Both the position numbers and the translations under genes were made by a program. Of a stretch of DNA of 64,000 nucleotides, positions 1 to 8,099 are shown piece after piece (within the stretch, counting starts at the first letter, position 1; every line of letters starts with the position of its first letter). The stretch is from Sinohyriopsis cumingii (taxonomy: Eukaryota > Mollusca > Bivalvia > Unionida > Unionidae). The stretch spans positions 34,442,901 through 34,506,900 of the forward strand of contig CM068835.1 of assembly GCA_028554795.2 (NCBI GenBank), given 5' to 3'. The notes beneath the pieces were generated by a model. The model was not told the origin of the DNA and did no database searches. It was given only the letters and a program-made list of their open reading frames with translations.

Positions 1-387
1 CAACCTTACACTCGCAAACCACGACCTGCCACGGCAGTGACTGCGTCTCCGGCATCCTCACGTTCATCCACTTCTCCGTTGATGACACAAAGAACTGAAG
101 AGTACTTGGAGACGTTGATCACACCAAGAACATCTCCGTTGATGACCCCCAAAAGAACTTCCCCAGTGGCAGGACCCTCCAATTTAGTGGCAGTGGCTGC
201 TGCTCACAAAGTACCTTCTCCCAAAATCAAAGTCCAAGAAAGATCGGGCATGTTACAAAGTTTACTGGATTTGTCCAAGCAAGAACTGGCTCGATTTAGT
301 CCGTTGCGTACCCCTGCACGACGTGTCATGCCTGTCCTCAAACTGATACGACGTAAAGACAATCAGTGGCGACGCGTTCCAGTATAA
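1..387 (+). CDS. C-terminal part of an unknown Ser/Thr/Pro-rich Maverick protein
   Basis: The frame is open from base 1, so the gene starts outside the window; the GTG at 37 is not a real start. The visible part is rich in Ser, Thr and Pro, with two similar TSPLMT segments near the beginning. It ends in a basic stretch containing a Leu-rich helix-like segment (SLLDLSKQEL) and several Arg/Lys pairs. I recognise no domain. The stop codon is embedded in a TATAAAA sequence that is well placed for the next gene. Position just before the virion genes suggests an element-encoded protein, possibly a virion or DNA-binding component, but that is inference. Confidence 0.5.
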   Translation, partial: QPYTRKPRPATAVTASPASSRSSTSPLMTQRTEEYLETLITPRTSPLMTPKRTSPVAGPSNLVAVAAAHKVPSPKIKVQERSGMLQSLLDLSKQELARFSPLRTPARRVMPVLKLIRRKDNQWRRVPV

Positions 388-389
388 AA
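383..389 (+). promoter_or_regulatory. TATA box for the core-protein gene
   Basis: TATAAAA lies about 60 bases upstream of the ATG at 447 and overlaps the stop codon of the preceding ORF. The spacing suits an RNA polymerase II promoter with a short leader. It supports starting the next gene at 447 rather than at any upstream codon. Confidence 0.5.
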
Positions 390-446
390 AAGGCCTGTGA
401 CCGAGTAGGGTATCAGTGTTTTTTTGGTGCTCCTAAAGACTCAAAG

Positions 447-833
447 ATGTCACCCTCCAGAAAACCCCAAGGAAAGAAAAGGAAAGGACTGCCACCACGT
501 TTAGCCAAACATGGGGACCTGTTATCTGTCCTGTCCAAAGCTTCTCCACCCCTACGAAAAAAACTCATTCAAACGGCCTCCAAAGAGGTGATCGATACCG
601 TGTGCGAATGTTGTTTGAACGTTTTGAAAGGCACGATCCCTTTGTCCAAACACCAGAAACAATGCTTGAGCAAACATCGTCACGTTCTTCGCCAAATGGT
701 TCAAAAGAAAATTCCCATTCGTCAAAAAAAGAAGATGTTGGTCCAACGTGGAGGCATTTTACCTCTCTTGTTAGGCCCCATACTGAAAGGAGTCTTGGGA
801 ACCATGTTGGGAGGACTGATGGGAGCAAGATAA
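447..833 (+). CDS. Maverick basic core/membrane-active protein (adenovirus pX-like)
   Basis: A 128-residue protein starting at the first ATG after the TATA box (SPSRKPQGKK follows). The first half is strongly basic and contains a CECC cluster and a Cys/His/Lys-rich helical segment. The last 35 residues change to RGG followed by a Leu/Gly-rich hydrophobic tail (LPLLLGPILKG). This layout, basic with a terminal hydrophobic helix after an RGG turn, recurs in Maverick/adintovirus virion proteins that have been compared with adenovirus pX and pVI, which condense DNA or disrupt membranes. The layout is visible; the role is inferred from family knowledge. The next gene begins about 50 bases downstream on the same strand. 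Confidence 0.6.
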   Translation: MSPSRKPQGKKRKGLPPRLAKHGDLLSVLSKASPPLRKKLIQTASKEVIDTVCECCLNVLKGTIPLSKHQKQCLSKHRHVLRQMVQKKIPIRQKKKMLVQRGGILPLLLGPILKGVLGTMLGGLMGAR

Positions 834-882
834 AAAGGCCTTCGGAAGTCCCAAGATCTCAGAATCGACCGCTGACAACCCC

Positions 883-1590
883 ATGGAAGGACGAAAACTA
901 GCTTTAGTGCCTTACAAACGATGGATGGAATACCATCGGTGGCAAGAACAACGCACCCCGCATTTACCTCCCAATCCCAATTTGAGCGAGATGTCCCAGT
1001 TACAACACGAATTGCAATCCTTGATGGATCGCCAAGATTTGTCCGAAACAGAAAAATCGCAAAAGTACGGTCAACTCTTGCAAAGACTGCAACTCTTTCA
1101 CCAGAAAGCTTTAGACGAAACAGCTTTACCCACTCTAAAAGATTTTAAGACCTTGATGAAAAGTCCAGCACCATCATCATCATTACCCCCACCACCACTT
1201 CCATCCGCAAGGGTCACCAGAGATGCTACCCCACAAAGACCTGAGGAAGAAGAGATGCGCGAAGTGTTTCAAACACCGTCAGCAGCTCCCATTTCGAGTA
1301 AGATTGCAGCATCCTTGTTGACCCCGTCCCCCACACCCCAACGAGAAGAAATGAAAGCTTGGGTTAAAAAGATGATGTCCACGCCTCCTTCGACAGAAGC
1401 GAAAAAGAAAGAAAGGAAACCAGAAGCGAAAAAAGAAAAGAAAACCAAAGCCATTCCATTGCCACCTCCACCTCCACCACCACTACCTTCGACTTCTACT
1501 CCCGTAGCCCATCGGACACGTAAATCCGTTTCCAAACCACCCTTTCGACCCACCCAAAGTAGCATCACCGAAGAGTGGGTGACTTATTAA
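883..1590 (+). CDS. Proline-rich Maverick protein of unknown function
   Basis: A 235-residue ORF starting at ATG 883 (MEGRKLALVP). Residues about 30-85 are predicted helical and Gln/Leu-rich, with EKSQKYGQLLQRLQLF, a pattern I associate with a recurrent but unnamed Maverick protein placed just upstream of the integrase. The middle is Pro/Ser-rich and Lys/Glu-rich, with a run of eight prolines near residue 200. The tail ends in an acidic-aromatic EEWVTY. No catalytic motif is visible. It could be a virion scaffold or a DNA-packaging accessory protein; this is inference from position only. Confidence 0.6.
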   Translation: MEGRKLALVPYKRWMEYHRWQEQRTPHLPPNPNLSEMSQLQHELQSLMDRQDLSETEKSQKYGQLLQRLQLFHQKALDETALPTLKDFKTLMKSPAPSSSLPPPPLPSARVTRDATPQRPEEEEMREVFQTPSAAPISSKIAASLLTPSPTPQREEMKAWVKKMMSTPPSTEAKKKERKPEAKKEKKTKAIPLPPPPPPPLPSTSTPVAHRTRKSVSKPPFRPTQSSITEEWVTY

Positions 1591-1616
1591 CACACCAACA
1601 CACAAAAAATAAAAAA

Positions 1617-2366
1617 ATGGAAAAAGTCTTAGCCAGCATTTACTACGATCCCTCGCATCCTGCAGGTTACGCAGGAGTTCAAAAATTGTATCGTGCTGCC
1701 AAAACGCGACTGAAAAGTCTCCGTTTACCTCAAGTGCAACGATGGTTACAAGAACAAGCTACCTACACTTTACACAAACCCATTCGACGCAAGTTTGCCA
1801 GAAGTCGCACCCGAGTGGAAGGCATCGATCATCAATGGCAAGCCGATTTAGCCGATGTCTCTCATTTGGCCAGCTACAATCGTGGCTACAAATATTTGTT
1901 TTGTGTCATCGACGTCTTTTCCAAATTTGCCTGGGTCGTGCCCTTGACTTCCAAATCCAGCAGCGAGTTAGTGCGAGCCCTGCAACGGGTGTTGAAACAA
2001 AGCGGTCGTCGCCCTCTTCGATGGCAAACGGACAAAGGCACCGAATTTCTGAACCAAGCTTTCCAAAAAGAATTAAAGAAACGTGACATTCATTTCTTTA
2101 CCACCGAGAATCCCGAAACCAAAGCCAGCATCGTGGAACGTTTTCAACGCACTTTGAAAGAACGCATGTGGAAATATTTTACGCATCACCACACTCTGAA
2201 GTACATCGACATCTTACCGCACTTGGTGCAAGCGTACAACCAATCTTACCATCGAAGCATCGGACGTGCCCCGCAAGACGTGACTCCCGACAACGAAGTG
2301 TTGGTGTTTGAGCGCCTGTTCGGACGTCCCCGACGAGGGCTGTCCCCAAGAAAAGTGGAGAGTTGA
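1617..2366 (+). CDS. Maverick integrase (rve, DDE family), catalytic part
   Basis: Retroviral-type integrase core of 249 residues from ATG 1617; the upstream in-frame GTG at 1575 overlaps the previous gene and is rejected. The catalytic acidic triad is present: Asp in WQADLADV, Asp in QTDKGTEF, and Glu in the segment KASIVERFQRTLKERMW. The N-terminal sequence YYDPSHPAGYAGVQKLY and the later AYNQSYHRSIG are typical of Maverick integrases. The enzyme would insert the element into host chromosomes. The frame ends at a TGA at 2364, whereas the expected C-terminal SH3-like and chromodomain part continues in the next frame from about 2340. The break is therefore a real frameshift, a sequencing error or programmed slippage. 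Confidence 0.9.
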   Translation: MEKVLASIYYDPSHPAGYAGVQKLYRAAKTRLKSLRLPQVQRWLQEQATYTLHKPIRRKFARSRTRVEGIDHQWQADLADVSHLASYNRGYKYLFCVIDVFSKFAWVVPLTSKSSSELVRALQRVLKQSGRRPLRWQTDKGTEFLNQAFQKELKKRDIHFFTTENPETKASIVERFQRTLKERMWKYFTHHHTLKYIDILPHLVQAYNQSYHRSIGRAPQDVTPDNEVLVFERLFGRPRRGLSPRKVES

Positions 2367-2728
2367 CCGTAGGAGATTGGGTGCGCATTGGCAAAACCAA
2401 ACGCACTTTCGACAAAGGTTACTTACCTAACTGGACGACCGAATTGTTTCGCGTCACTGGACGAGTACATGGCCGTCATCCTGCCGTCTATAAATTGGAA
2501 GACATGAACGGAGAAGTACTCAAAGGAACGTTTTATTTGCCCGAGTTACAACGTGTCACCAAAAAAGAAGACGACGTGTACGACATCGAAAGCATTCTCG
2601 AACGCAGAACCCGTAAAGTGGGCAAACAACGTGTCAAAGAAGTCAAAGTACGTTGGAAAGGATATCCACCCAGTTTCGATTCTTGGATCGACGCTTCGCA
2701 AGTCATCGACTATAAAAAGAAGAAGTGA
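2340..2728 (+). CDS. Integrase C-terminal part with chromodomain (frame-shifted from the catalytic part)
   Basis: This frame continues the integrase after the break: LTVGDWVRIGKTKRTFDKGY is the DNA-binding SH3-like segment usual in these integrases. It is followed by a chromodomain (VYDIESILERR, then VRWKGYPPSFDSW). Chromodomains on integrases bind modified histone tails and can steer insertion. The reading frame overlaps the end of the catalytic frame, so the two parts are best read as one gene with a frame break between about 2320 and 2363. The TTG at 2363 is not a believable start. Downstream, the membrane-protein gene begins within a few bases. Confidence 0.8.
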
Positions 2729-2733
2729 CCATC

Positions 2734-3156
2734 ATGCCCTTTCACACAGCAGACGCAGCTACTACGTCGACCACTCCTCCTTCACCCAGTTCTTCTGTGC
2801 AAGATTTACAAAAACAACCCTTGTGGGTGTGGTGTGGAGAACGTGTGCCTAAAACGCAAATCGTCTTTTTCTGCCAAATCTTCGTGGTGTATTGTGTCAT
2901 CGGGGCAGCCATCGCCAATTTGAGTTTGCAACAAGGAGACAAACAATTGTGGACCATTTTATTGAGCAGTTGCATCGGTTACCTGCTTCCCAATCCCTCC
3001 CTGAAATTCTCCTCAAACGGGAACGTTGTGTCCAGTGCCAGTGTCAGTGCCAGTCACCACTCCAACAACCACAACCAGAACCCCATTTTGGGCGGAGACA
3101 CGCCTCTGACATCCAGTAATATCCCCTCGGACAGCCACAGAACTCTGGAATTATGA
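2734..3156 (+). CDS. Maverick two-pass membrane protein
   Basis: The start is taken at ATG 2734 (PFHTADAATT), because the in-frame codon at 2725 is a GTG. The protein has a Ser/Thr/Pro-rich N terminus, a short polar segment, and two hydrophobic stretches: QIVFFCQIFVVYCVIGAAI and LWTILLSSCIGYLLP. The motif YLLPNPSLK follows directly. This two-segment arrangement ending in LLPNPSLK recurs beside Maverick capsid genes; its role is unknown, and a virion or host-membrane protein is plausible. The stop overlaps the start of the next gene by an ATGA, so expression of the pair may be linked. Confidence 0.6.
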   Translation: MPFHTADAATTSTTPPSPSSSVQDLQKQPLWVWCGERVPKTQIVFFCQIFVVYCVIGAAIANLSLQQGDKQLWTILLSSCIGYLLPNPSLKFSSNGNVVSSASVSASHHSNNHNQNPILGGDTPLTSSNIPSDSHRTLEL

Positions 3157-4088
3157 GTCACCAAAACCAATTTTACTTAACCTTACCCAGTGACAGTTCC
3201 ATGGAGGTGTTTCAAAACAACACGTTGTGCTGTTACACGGCCAAATTACCTCAAGCCATCCAGTTAGATCACGAAGCCCATTGGGAAGTGGCTTTAGTAG
3301 AAATGATTCACCCGACCCAAGTCCACAATATCACTGCCCAGCAAAATTGGTTTAAGGTGGAAGTTCATGACAAACAATTGCAAGAGGAGTTGGATAAGAT
3401 TGGCACATCTACCAATAAAACCTATGATGACAAAACTAAAACGACCACCTACAACTTGTTCATTCTCCCAGGCTATTATTTCAGTGGTCATCATTTGGTC
3501 AGCGCCATAGCCTCCAGGTTTAATGGCGTGTTCCATAAAGCTTTGAGTAATGTCCAAAAAAGTGTCACCCTGGAATACCACAAAATAGCTCGTCGCTTTC
3601 TGATGAAATTTTCTGAGGGGTCCAAAAAATTCATGTCTTTCTTATTTTGTCCTGAATTGTTTGACATATTGGGCGGTGACACGGAGATGAGAATGGTCAT
3701 GATGAAGAAAAACGAATTGCCAGTCATTTCCGACAACGATATTTTTGCGAGGTATTTTCGTTTCCCGGTAGAACTGAACCAAGGACTGAATTTGATCTTT
3801 GTGTATTCCGATGTGGTGGAATACAACGTGGTGGGACACACCTCCGTGCCGTTACTGCGTGTCATTCCTTTCAAAGTGGATTCTGCCACAAACGCTGACG
3901 AGGAAGGTGGAAACACTTATCACGTTCACCGCGAATTTGTCCATCCTCACTATTTGCCGGTCAGCAAGTCGTATTTGGACACGGTCAACATTACTATAAA
4001 AGGAGATTTGGGACAAAATATTCCATTCACCAAAGGAAAAGTCACGGTGAAACTCCATTTTCGAAAACGGTTCTCTCACGACTCGTAA
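3153..4088 (+). CDS. Maverick minor capsid (penton-like) protein
   Basis: A 311-residue protein starting MSHQNQFYLTLPSD. Position and N-terminal pattern (LPSDSSMEVFQNNTLCCYTAKLPQ, then WEVALVEMIHP) match the penton/minor capsid protein of Mavericks, a single-jelly-roll protein expected at the five-fold vertices. Later there is a Thr/Tyr-rich beta segment (TTTYNLFILPGYYFSGHHLV). A closing strand region is rich in Val/Lys (GKVTVKLHFRKR). No catalytic residues are expected. It lies directly between the membrane protein (4-base overlap) and the pVI-like gene (3-base gap), as in other elements of the group. Assignment rests on family pattern, not on a database search. Confidence 0.75.
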   Translation: MSHQNQFYLTLPSDSSMEVFQNNTLCCYTAKLPQAIQLDHEAHWEVALVEMIHPTQVHNITAQQNWFKVEVHDKQLQEELDKIGTSTNKTYDDKTKTTTYNLFILPGYYFSGHHLVSAIASRFNGVFHKALSNVQKSVTLEYHKIARRFLMKFSEGSKKFMSFLFCPELFDILGGDTEMRMVMMKKNELPVISDNDIFARYFRFPVELNQGLNLIFVYSDVVEYNVVGHTSVPLLRVIPFKVDSATNADEEGGNTYHVHREFVHPHYLPVSKSYLDTVNITIKGDLGQNIPFTKGKVTVKLHFRKRFSHDS

Positions 4089-4091
4089 GTC

Positions 4092-4508
4092 ATGTATCCA
4101 GTGTACCAAGGGGTGGCTCGACAGCGAGGACACGGTTTAGGAGACATGTTAAAATCGGCCTTTCGTTCGGTGGCCCCGGTGTTGAAACCGATGGTAACAC
4201 GAGGATTGCACGCCTTGAAAGATGCGGCACTGACACAAGGCAAAGAATTTCTCCAAAATGTCATCATCGACAAACAAAACCCTAAAGAAGCCTTCATGAG
4301 GGCAGGCAAAAATGTCTTGCTGCAAACGGGTAAAGACATTTTAGGCCGACGAGACACACCTATAAATGCCCTGCACGCTACCGAATCAGGCATTCAGCAA
4401 GGACAAGGCAGAAAGAGACGACGCAGAAAACACCCTTTCACCAGACTTCAAGCGAGAAAGGCCAAGAAAAGAAGAACCGTTCGAGACTTAGACGTTTTCG
4501 ATTATTGA
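4092..4508 (+). CDS. Maverick pVI-like basic capsid-associated protein
   Basis: A 138-residue ORF. It opens with a Gly/His motif (VARQRGHGLGDMLKSAFRS) that forms an amphipathic helix, followed by a hydrophobic/basic segment and a helical middle. The C terminus is extremely basic (GQGRKRRRRKHPF, then KAKKRR), ending in an acidic-aromatic DLDVFDY. This order, with an N-terminal amphipathic helix then a basic nucleic-acid-binding tail, is the one seen in the protein next to the major capsid gene in Mavericks and compared with adenovirus pVI. The same tail survives as a fragment in the decayed element at 27.93-28.05 kb, confirming it as a conserved gene. Role in capsid assembly or membrane escape is inferred. 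Confidence 0.65.
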   Translation: MYPVYQGVARQRGHGLGDMLKSAFRSVAPVLKPMVTRGLHALKDAALTQGKEFLQNVIIDKQNPKEAFMRAGKNVLLQTGKDILGRRDTPINALHATESGIQQGQGRKRRRRKHPFTRLQARKAKKRRTVRDLDVFDY

Positions 4509-4527
4509 GGAAGAACAAAAAAAAAAA

Positions 4528-5853
4528 ATGATGCACCGAGAGTCTTGTGCTTGTTCCAAGACGGAACTGGATATGTTTGCCATGCCCCCCACCATGATGA
4601 CGATGCAAGAATCCCAGTGGGTGGAATTTCACCCGGTCTCCTCATTGACCGATTCCGCTCCCATCGAGTTTGAAATCAAAGGACAGCCCGAAGATTACAT
4701 CGATCTGAATAGCAGTTACCTGTATTTGAAAGTCAAAGTGATCAAAACTGACAACACCAATCCTGGAGCCAATGATAGGGTAGCGCCCGTCAACAATTTC
4801 ATGCATTCCTTGTTCAGCGAAGTGGACTTGTACTTGAATAACAAACTGGTCAGTAGCAGCATGGATACTTACCCGTATCGCGCCTACTTGGAAAATCTCT
4901 TGACGTACGGAAAAGAAGCCAAAAACACTCATCTGGATGCTTGCGTGGTATGGAAACCTGACACGGCAGGTGAGAACACGTTTAGCGATACAGCCCTGAC
5001 AGCAGATGACAATCTTCACAATGTGGGGTTTAACACACGTAGAACTAAAATTCTGCAAGGGCGAAGTTTAGAACTGATGGATCGTTTGCATTTGGACATG
5101 TGGTTACAAGAAAAGTATTTGCTGAACGGTGTGGATATCCGCCTGAGACTGAATCGTAGCAGTGCCGCTTTCCATTTGATGACCCATGCCAATGAATACA
5201 AAACTGTTATCCAAGAAGCCAAGCTCTACGTGCGTCGCGTAGAAGTGTTACCTAAAGTGGGAAACGATATCAGTCAAACGTTAAGCAGAACAACTGCCAA
5301 GTATCCCATACGACGCGTAGAAGTGAAAACGTTCACCATTCCTGCTGGACAGCGATCCATGATCGAAGATCATCTGTTCCAAGGACAGTTACCCAAGCGT
5401 TTGATTGTTGGTATCGTCAAGAATACAGCCTTCAACGGAGTCCACAACGAAAATCCTTTTGAGTTTAAGCATTACAATGTGTCCAAGATCGAAGTCAGTC
5501 GCGATGGCAAGACCTTGTGTACCCGACCTTTCGAGCCTAACTTTGCCCAGAAGAATTACTTGAGATCGTACTTGTCCCTGTACGAAGCCACCGGTCAGTT
5601 AGGAACCAACACCAGTCACGGCATTACGTACGACGATTATGACGGAGGCTATGCTTTGTGGGCTTTCGATTTCACTCCAGACCAAGGCAGCGACGAGGGA
5701 CATTTCCACCCTATAAAATCTGGCCAGATTCGAGTGGAAATTCAGTTTGCGAGTGCACTGGAAGCAGGGAACACAGTGAACGTCATCCTGTATGCAGAAT
5801 TTGATAATACGATAGAAATCAACAGTTTAAGAGAAGTCATCCTAGATTACTAG
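4528..5853 (+). CDS. Maverick major capsid protein (double jelly-roll)
   Basis: A 441-residue protein starting with two methionines (MMHRESCACSKTELDMF) followed by AMPPTMMTMQESQWVEFHP. This N terminus is the hallmark of the Maverick/adintovirus major capsid protein, the family often annotated in invertebrates as F54H12.2-like. Further family segments are visible: YIDLNSSYLYLKVKV, a DLYLNNKLVSSS strand-turn, and a GVDIRLRLNRS core strand. The protein would form the hexon-like trimers of the capsid shell. The full length and open frame suggest it could still be made. A start-to-near-end decayed copy lies at 28.06-29.2 kb. Confidence 0.92.
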   Translation: MMHRESCACSKTELDMFAMPPTMMTMQESQWVEFHPVSSLTDSAPIEFEIKGQPEDYIDLNSSYLYLKVKVIKTDNTNPGANDRVAPVNNFMHSLFSEVDLYLNNKLVSSSMDTYPYRAYLENLLTYGKEAKNTHLDACVVWKPDTAGENTFSDTALTADDNLHNVGFNTRRTKILQGRSLELMDRLHLDMWLQEKYLLNGVDIRLRLNRSSAAFHLMTHANEYKTVIQEAKLYVRRVEVLPKVGNDISQTLSRTTAKYPIRRVEVKTFTIPAGQRSMIEDHLFQGQLPKRLIVGIVKNTAFNGVHNENPFEFKHYNVSKIEVSRDGKTLCTRPFEPNFAQKNYLRSYLSLYEATGQLGTNTSHGITYDDYDGGYALWAFDFTPDQGSDEGHFHPIKSGQIRVEIQFASALEAGNTVNVILYAEFDNTIEINSLREVILDY

Positions 5854-5858
5854 AAGCC

Positions 5859-6344
5859 ATGGAAGACTGTTATCCCTCTTTACCTAGTGGAGAAACTTTG
5901 GAGATGGAATGTAAGGAGACCGTGGAAAAAGAAGAAGTGATCATGATGAAATCGAGATGGCCAGAACAAGAAGCCCATTTAGTCTCCTGTTTTGCCAAAC
6001 ACTTGGTCGACAAAATGACGGAATTGATCAAGAAAAATTGTTATGGATGTCAAAACGATCATCCCAGTCAAATTCAACACGATAAATGCCTAATGTTAAG
6101 TCAAGAAGAAAAATTGGACGAGTATCTGGACGAAGCTTGGAGTCTCATCTCGAACAAAGACGTGTTGCACCAGTGGTATAAAGACTTGCGTGAACATTCT
6201 TGTCCAGCATTAACCACTCAAGAGATCCATCGTATCGAAGCTCTCCTGAATCAGAGTGAGGAAACAGAACGAATAACCGTTTATTCGTCAGACATTTTCA
6301 AGCAAAAAGTCAGGATCGAATTGACGACTTATTATTACCTGTGA
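5859..6344 (+). CDS. Conserved Maverick Cys/His protein of unknown function
   Basis: A 161-residue ORF starting six bases after the capsid stop. The acidic N terminus is followed by a helical segment and the motif NCYGCQNDHPSQIQHDKC (residues about 60-77), with three Cys and two His that could bind zinc. The same C-x2-C...SQ..HD.C pattern is familiar to me from proteins beside Maverick capsid genes, but no function is established that I know of. The remaining part is helical with Trp residues. Being sandwiched between the capsid and protease genes suggests a late or virion role; this is inference. Confidence 0.6.
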   Translation: MEDCYPSLPSGETLEMECKETVEKEEVIMMKSRWPEQEAHLVSCFAKHLVDKMTELIKKNCYGCQNDHPSQIQHDKCLMLSQEEKLDEYLDEAWSLISNKDVLHQWYKDLREHSCPALTTQEIHRIEALLNQSEETERITVYSSDIFKQKVRIELTTYYYL

Positions 6345-6365
6345 AGAAGAAAAAAACACAAAACA

Positions 6366-6926
6366 ATGGATACCTGGGAACTGTATTACCTTTTGAACCA
6401 CAGTTCGTATACGGCTTCTTGGAATCCTGTCGTCTGTGCTAAAGATGAACTCCCTCATCGCAAACCTAAAGACCATCAAGCTTACGTGATCAACACGGAC
6501 GACAGTCATCTCCCAGGAACCCACTGGGTAGCCGTCTACTTTCCTCAAGAAGGCTGTGTGGAATATTTCGATTCGTACGGATTGCCCCCTTTGGAAGACG
6601 ATATCATCGACTTTATGAGAAGAAATGCTCAAACCACCCGATTCAATAACGTGAAATTACAAGGCACAGATTCCTTGGTGTGTGGACAGTACTGTGTGTA
6701 TTTCCTGCATCATCGCAGCCTGGGCTATTCCTTAGAACATTTAGTGACTCATTTCGATCCTCGTTCTTCTGCTAGAAACGATGTGAAAGTAGATCGATGG
6801 TTTTGTGACCATTATGCTTATCTTTTGTCTCAAGCTAGGAAACGTAGTGTCCATCAATGGCCTAATGATTTCCAACAGTGGAAATCACAATTTCATTCAC
6901 AACGTTGTCAGCCTTGTTTAAAGTAG
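6366..6926 (+). CDS. Maverick adenain-like cysteine protease
   Basis: A 186-residue protein, close in length to adenovirus protease (about 200). The catalytic set is in the expected order: His in GTHWVAVYF, Asp in EYFDSYGLPP, Gln in VKLQGTDS, and Cys in LVCGQYCVYF. The C48/C5 clan uses this fold for maturation cleavage of capsid and core proteins. Most likely it processes the pX- and pVI-like proteins encoded upstream. It starts at ATG 6366 after an A-rich leader and is the last core gene. About 100 bases after the stop there is an AATAAA, so this mRNA probably ends by normal polyadenylation, unlike the accessory genes that follow. Confidence 0.92.
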   Translation: MDTWELYYLLNHSSYTASWNPVVCAKDELPHRKPKDHQAYVINTDDSHLPGTHWVAVYFPQEGCVEYFDSYGLPPLEDDIIDFMRRNAQTTRFNNVKLQGTDSLVCGQYCVYFLHHRSLGYSLEHLVTHFDPRSSARNDVKVDRWFCDHYAYLLSQARKRSVHQWPNDFQQWKSQFHSQRCQPCLK

Positions 6927-7031
6927 ATTGTATTTGAAGAAAAAAATGATTGTGATTTGAAAAAAATTGTTTGATGTTATAGTGTTGGATTATTGTTAAA
7001 AATGTTGTTGTTTAGTGTTAAGTGATTTTTG

Positions 7032-7037
7032 AATAAA
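7032..7037 (+). terminator. Polyadenylation signal after the protease gene
   Basis: AATAAA lies 106 bases after the protease stop in a T/G-rich stretch typical of a cleavage region. It contrasts with the stem-loop ends of the three following genes. Confidence 0.5.
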
Positions 7038-7164
7038 AAATGTTGTGTTTAGAAAAAAATGCCTTTGTCTTTTGTTTAGCTATAAGAATGTTGGATTGAT
7101 GCTCTTTCATTTCTTACTATCCCTCTCATGACACTCACTGAACGTTGCGGCTCGAAAACCGTGT

Positions 7165-7206
7165 GGGGGATGTTTTCCTTCACGTCCGCGCTTTAACTTT
7201 AAGAAC
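7165..7206 (+). promoter_or_regulatory. Accessory-gene promoter box, copy 1
   Basis: GGGGGATG followed by TTTTCCTTCACGTCCGCGC and CTTTAA. The same box stands before the other two accessory genes at the same distance (about 90 bases from box to ATG). The position used by TATAAA in the other two copies reads TTTAAGAA here, a weakened TATA. Confidence 0.65.
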
Positions 7207-7256
7207 CGGGTTGTTCCCAGTCTAGCCATCCATTGTCGACTCATCCTCCTAAGAAG

Positions 7257-7610
7257 ATGTGCTCCAAACTAGCTAAGCTCAACGAAGCCTACGTGAATCT
7301 GCATAGGGTCAGACACAGTCTGATACCGAAACCAGAAGAAATAGAGAACGTGAGAATGTTAAAAATCACTGAAGACCTGATAGAAGAGCTCTTCAGAGAA
7401 GAAATGAACAGGGAGAAAGAAGAATGGACAGAGAAGTACAGACTTCAGAGACAGCAGCAACAGCAGCAACAACAGCAGCAGCAACCTGAAGCTGACAGAG
7501 GCTTTGTCGATTGTCGTATCGACACCAAAGAATTCTTCTTCTCTTTCCGAAGAAGCAGACCTATCGCCAGAAAGTCTATCCTCAGAGGACATCGCATTCT
7601 TAGAAACTAA
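7257..7610 (+). CDS. Accessory coiled-coil protein 1 (tandem family)
   Basis: A 117-residue protein from ATG 7257 (MCSKLAKLNEAYVNL); the earlier in-frame TTG is not used. The N-terminal heptad-like Leu pattern (KLAKLNEAYVNLHRVRHSLI) matches the equivalent part of the next two genes (RLEKLLELHVHLEYARRIL and KIQTLQDVLDNLGIMEQML), so they are paralogues. The middle is Glu/Arg-rich, followed by a 12-residue glutamine run and a basic tail. The function is unknown; small charged helical proteins at a Maverick end may act on host regulation. The gene has its own promoter box and a histone-like stem-loop 30 bases after the stop. Confidence 0.6.
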   Translation: MCSKLAKLNEAYVNLHRVRHSLIPKPEEIENVRMLKITEDLIEELFREEMNREKEEWTEKYRLQRQQQQQQQQQQQPEADRGFVDCRIDTKEFFFSFRRSRPIARKSILRGHRILRN

Positions 7611-7639
7611 AAAAGAATGCCATAGCAAAACAAAAAAAC

Positions 7640-7680
7640 AGCCCTTTTTAGGGCTACCCAATACTCTAGAAAAGAAATAA
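7640..7680 (+). terminator. Histone-like 3' stem-loop with downstream purine element, copy 1
   Basis: Stem AGCCCT, loop TTTT, stem AGGGCT, followed by ACCCA (7640-7660). The A-rich 5' flank, 6-bp stem, 4-base loop and ACCCA tail fit the replication-dependent histone mRNA end. The consensus differs mainly in the stem bases and in the loop, which is TTTC there. About 10 bases further, CTAGAAAAGAAATA resembles a histone downstream element for U7 binding. Confidence 0.7.
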
Positions 7681-8007
7681 CGATCGATTTGCCAATGTGT
7701 GTAGGTAGAGTAGTGTGAAAATAAACACTAACTCTTTCTTAAAACAATGTGAGGGTATGTGTTTGTGTGTTTGTGTGATTGTGTTTGTAAGTGATAAAGT
7801 AGGTTGGTGTGGATAGTAGATTAAAATGATGTTTGTTTTTTTGGGCTGTTTGAGGTGTATATTTTGGGTTAGATTGGATTGCTTTGCGTATGTGGATAGT
7901 CTATTGAAGTGATGGGTAGCATAAAAAGTGAGTGAGTGTTTCTTTTAGGTCCGCGCGTTGTTGTTTTTTTTGGTCATGATCTAGGTAAGATGAATTTTAT
8001 GTTATTA
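7681..8007 (+). other. Spacer between accessory genes 1 and 2
   Basis: G/T-rich non-coding DNA. Its first part (from AATGTGTGTAGGTAGAGTAG) is nearly repeated after accessory gene 2 (8546 onward), showing that the whole gene cassette was duplicated. A partial promoter box (GGTCCGCGCGTTG at 7948) and the segment TCATGATCTAGGTAAGAT lie just before the full box, as they also do before gene 3. Confidence 0.6.
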
Positions 8008-8046
8008 GGGGGATGTTTTCCTTCACGTCCGCGCTTTCAGTATAAA
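8008..8046 (+). promoter_or_regulatory. Accessory-gene promoter box with TATA box, copy 2
   Basis: GGGGGATG, then TTTTCCTTCACGTCCGCGC, then CTTTCAG and TATAAA at 8041-8046. The ATG of gene 2 is 54 bases after the TATA box, a normal RNA polymerase II layout. Confidence 0.7.
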
Positions 8047-8099
8047 TTGAAACTCGTTCGGCAGTCCAGCTACCCTTGTTGATTGATCAACACCAAAAA

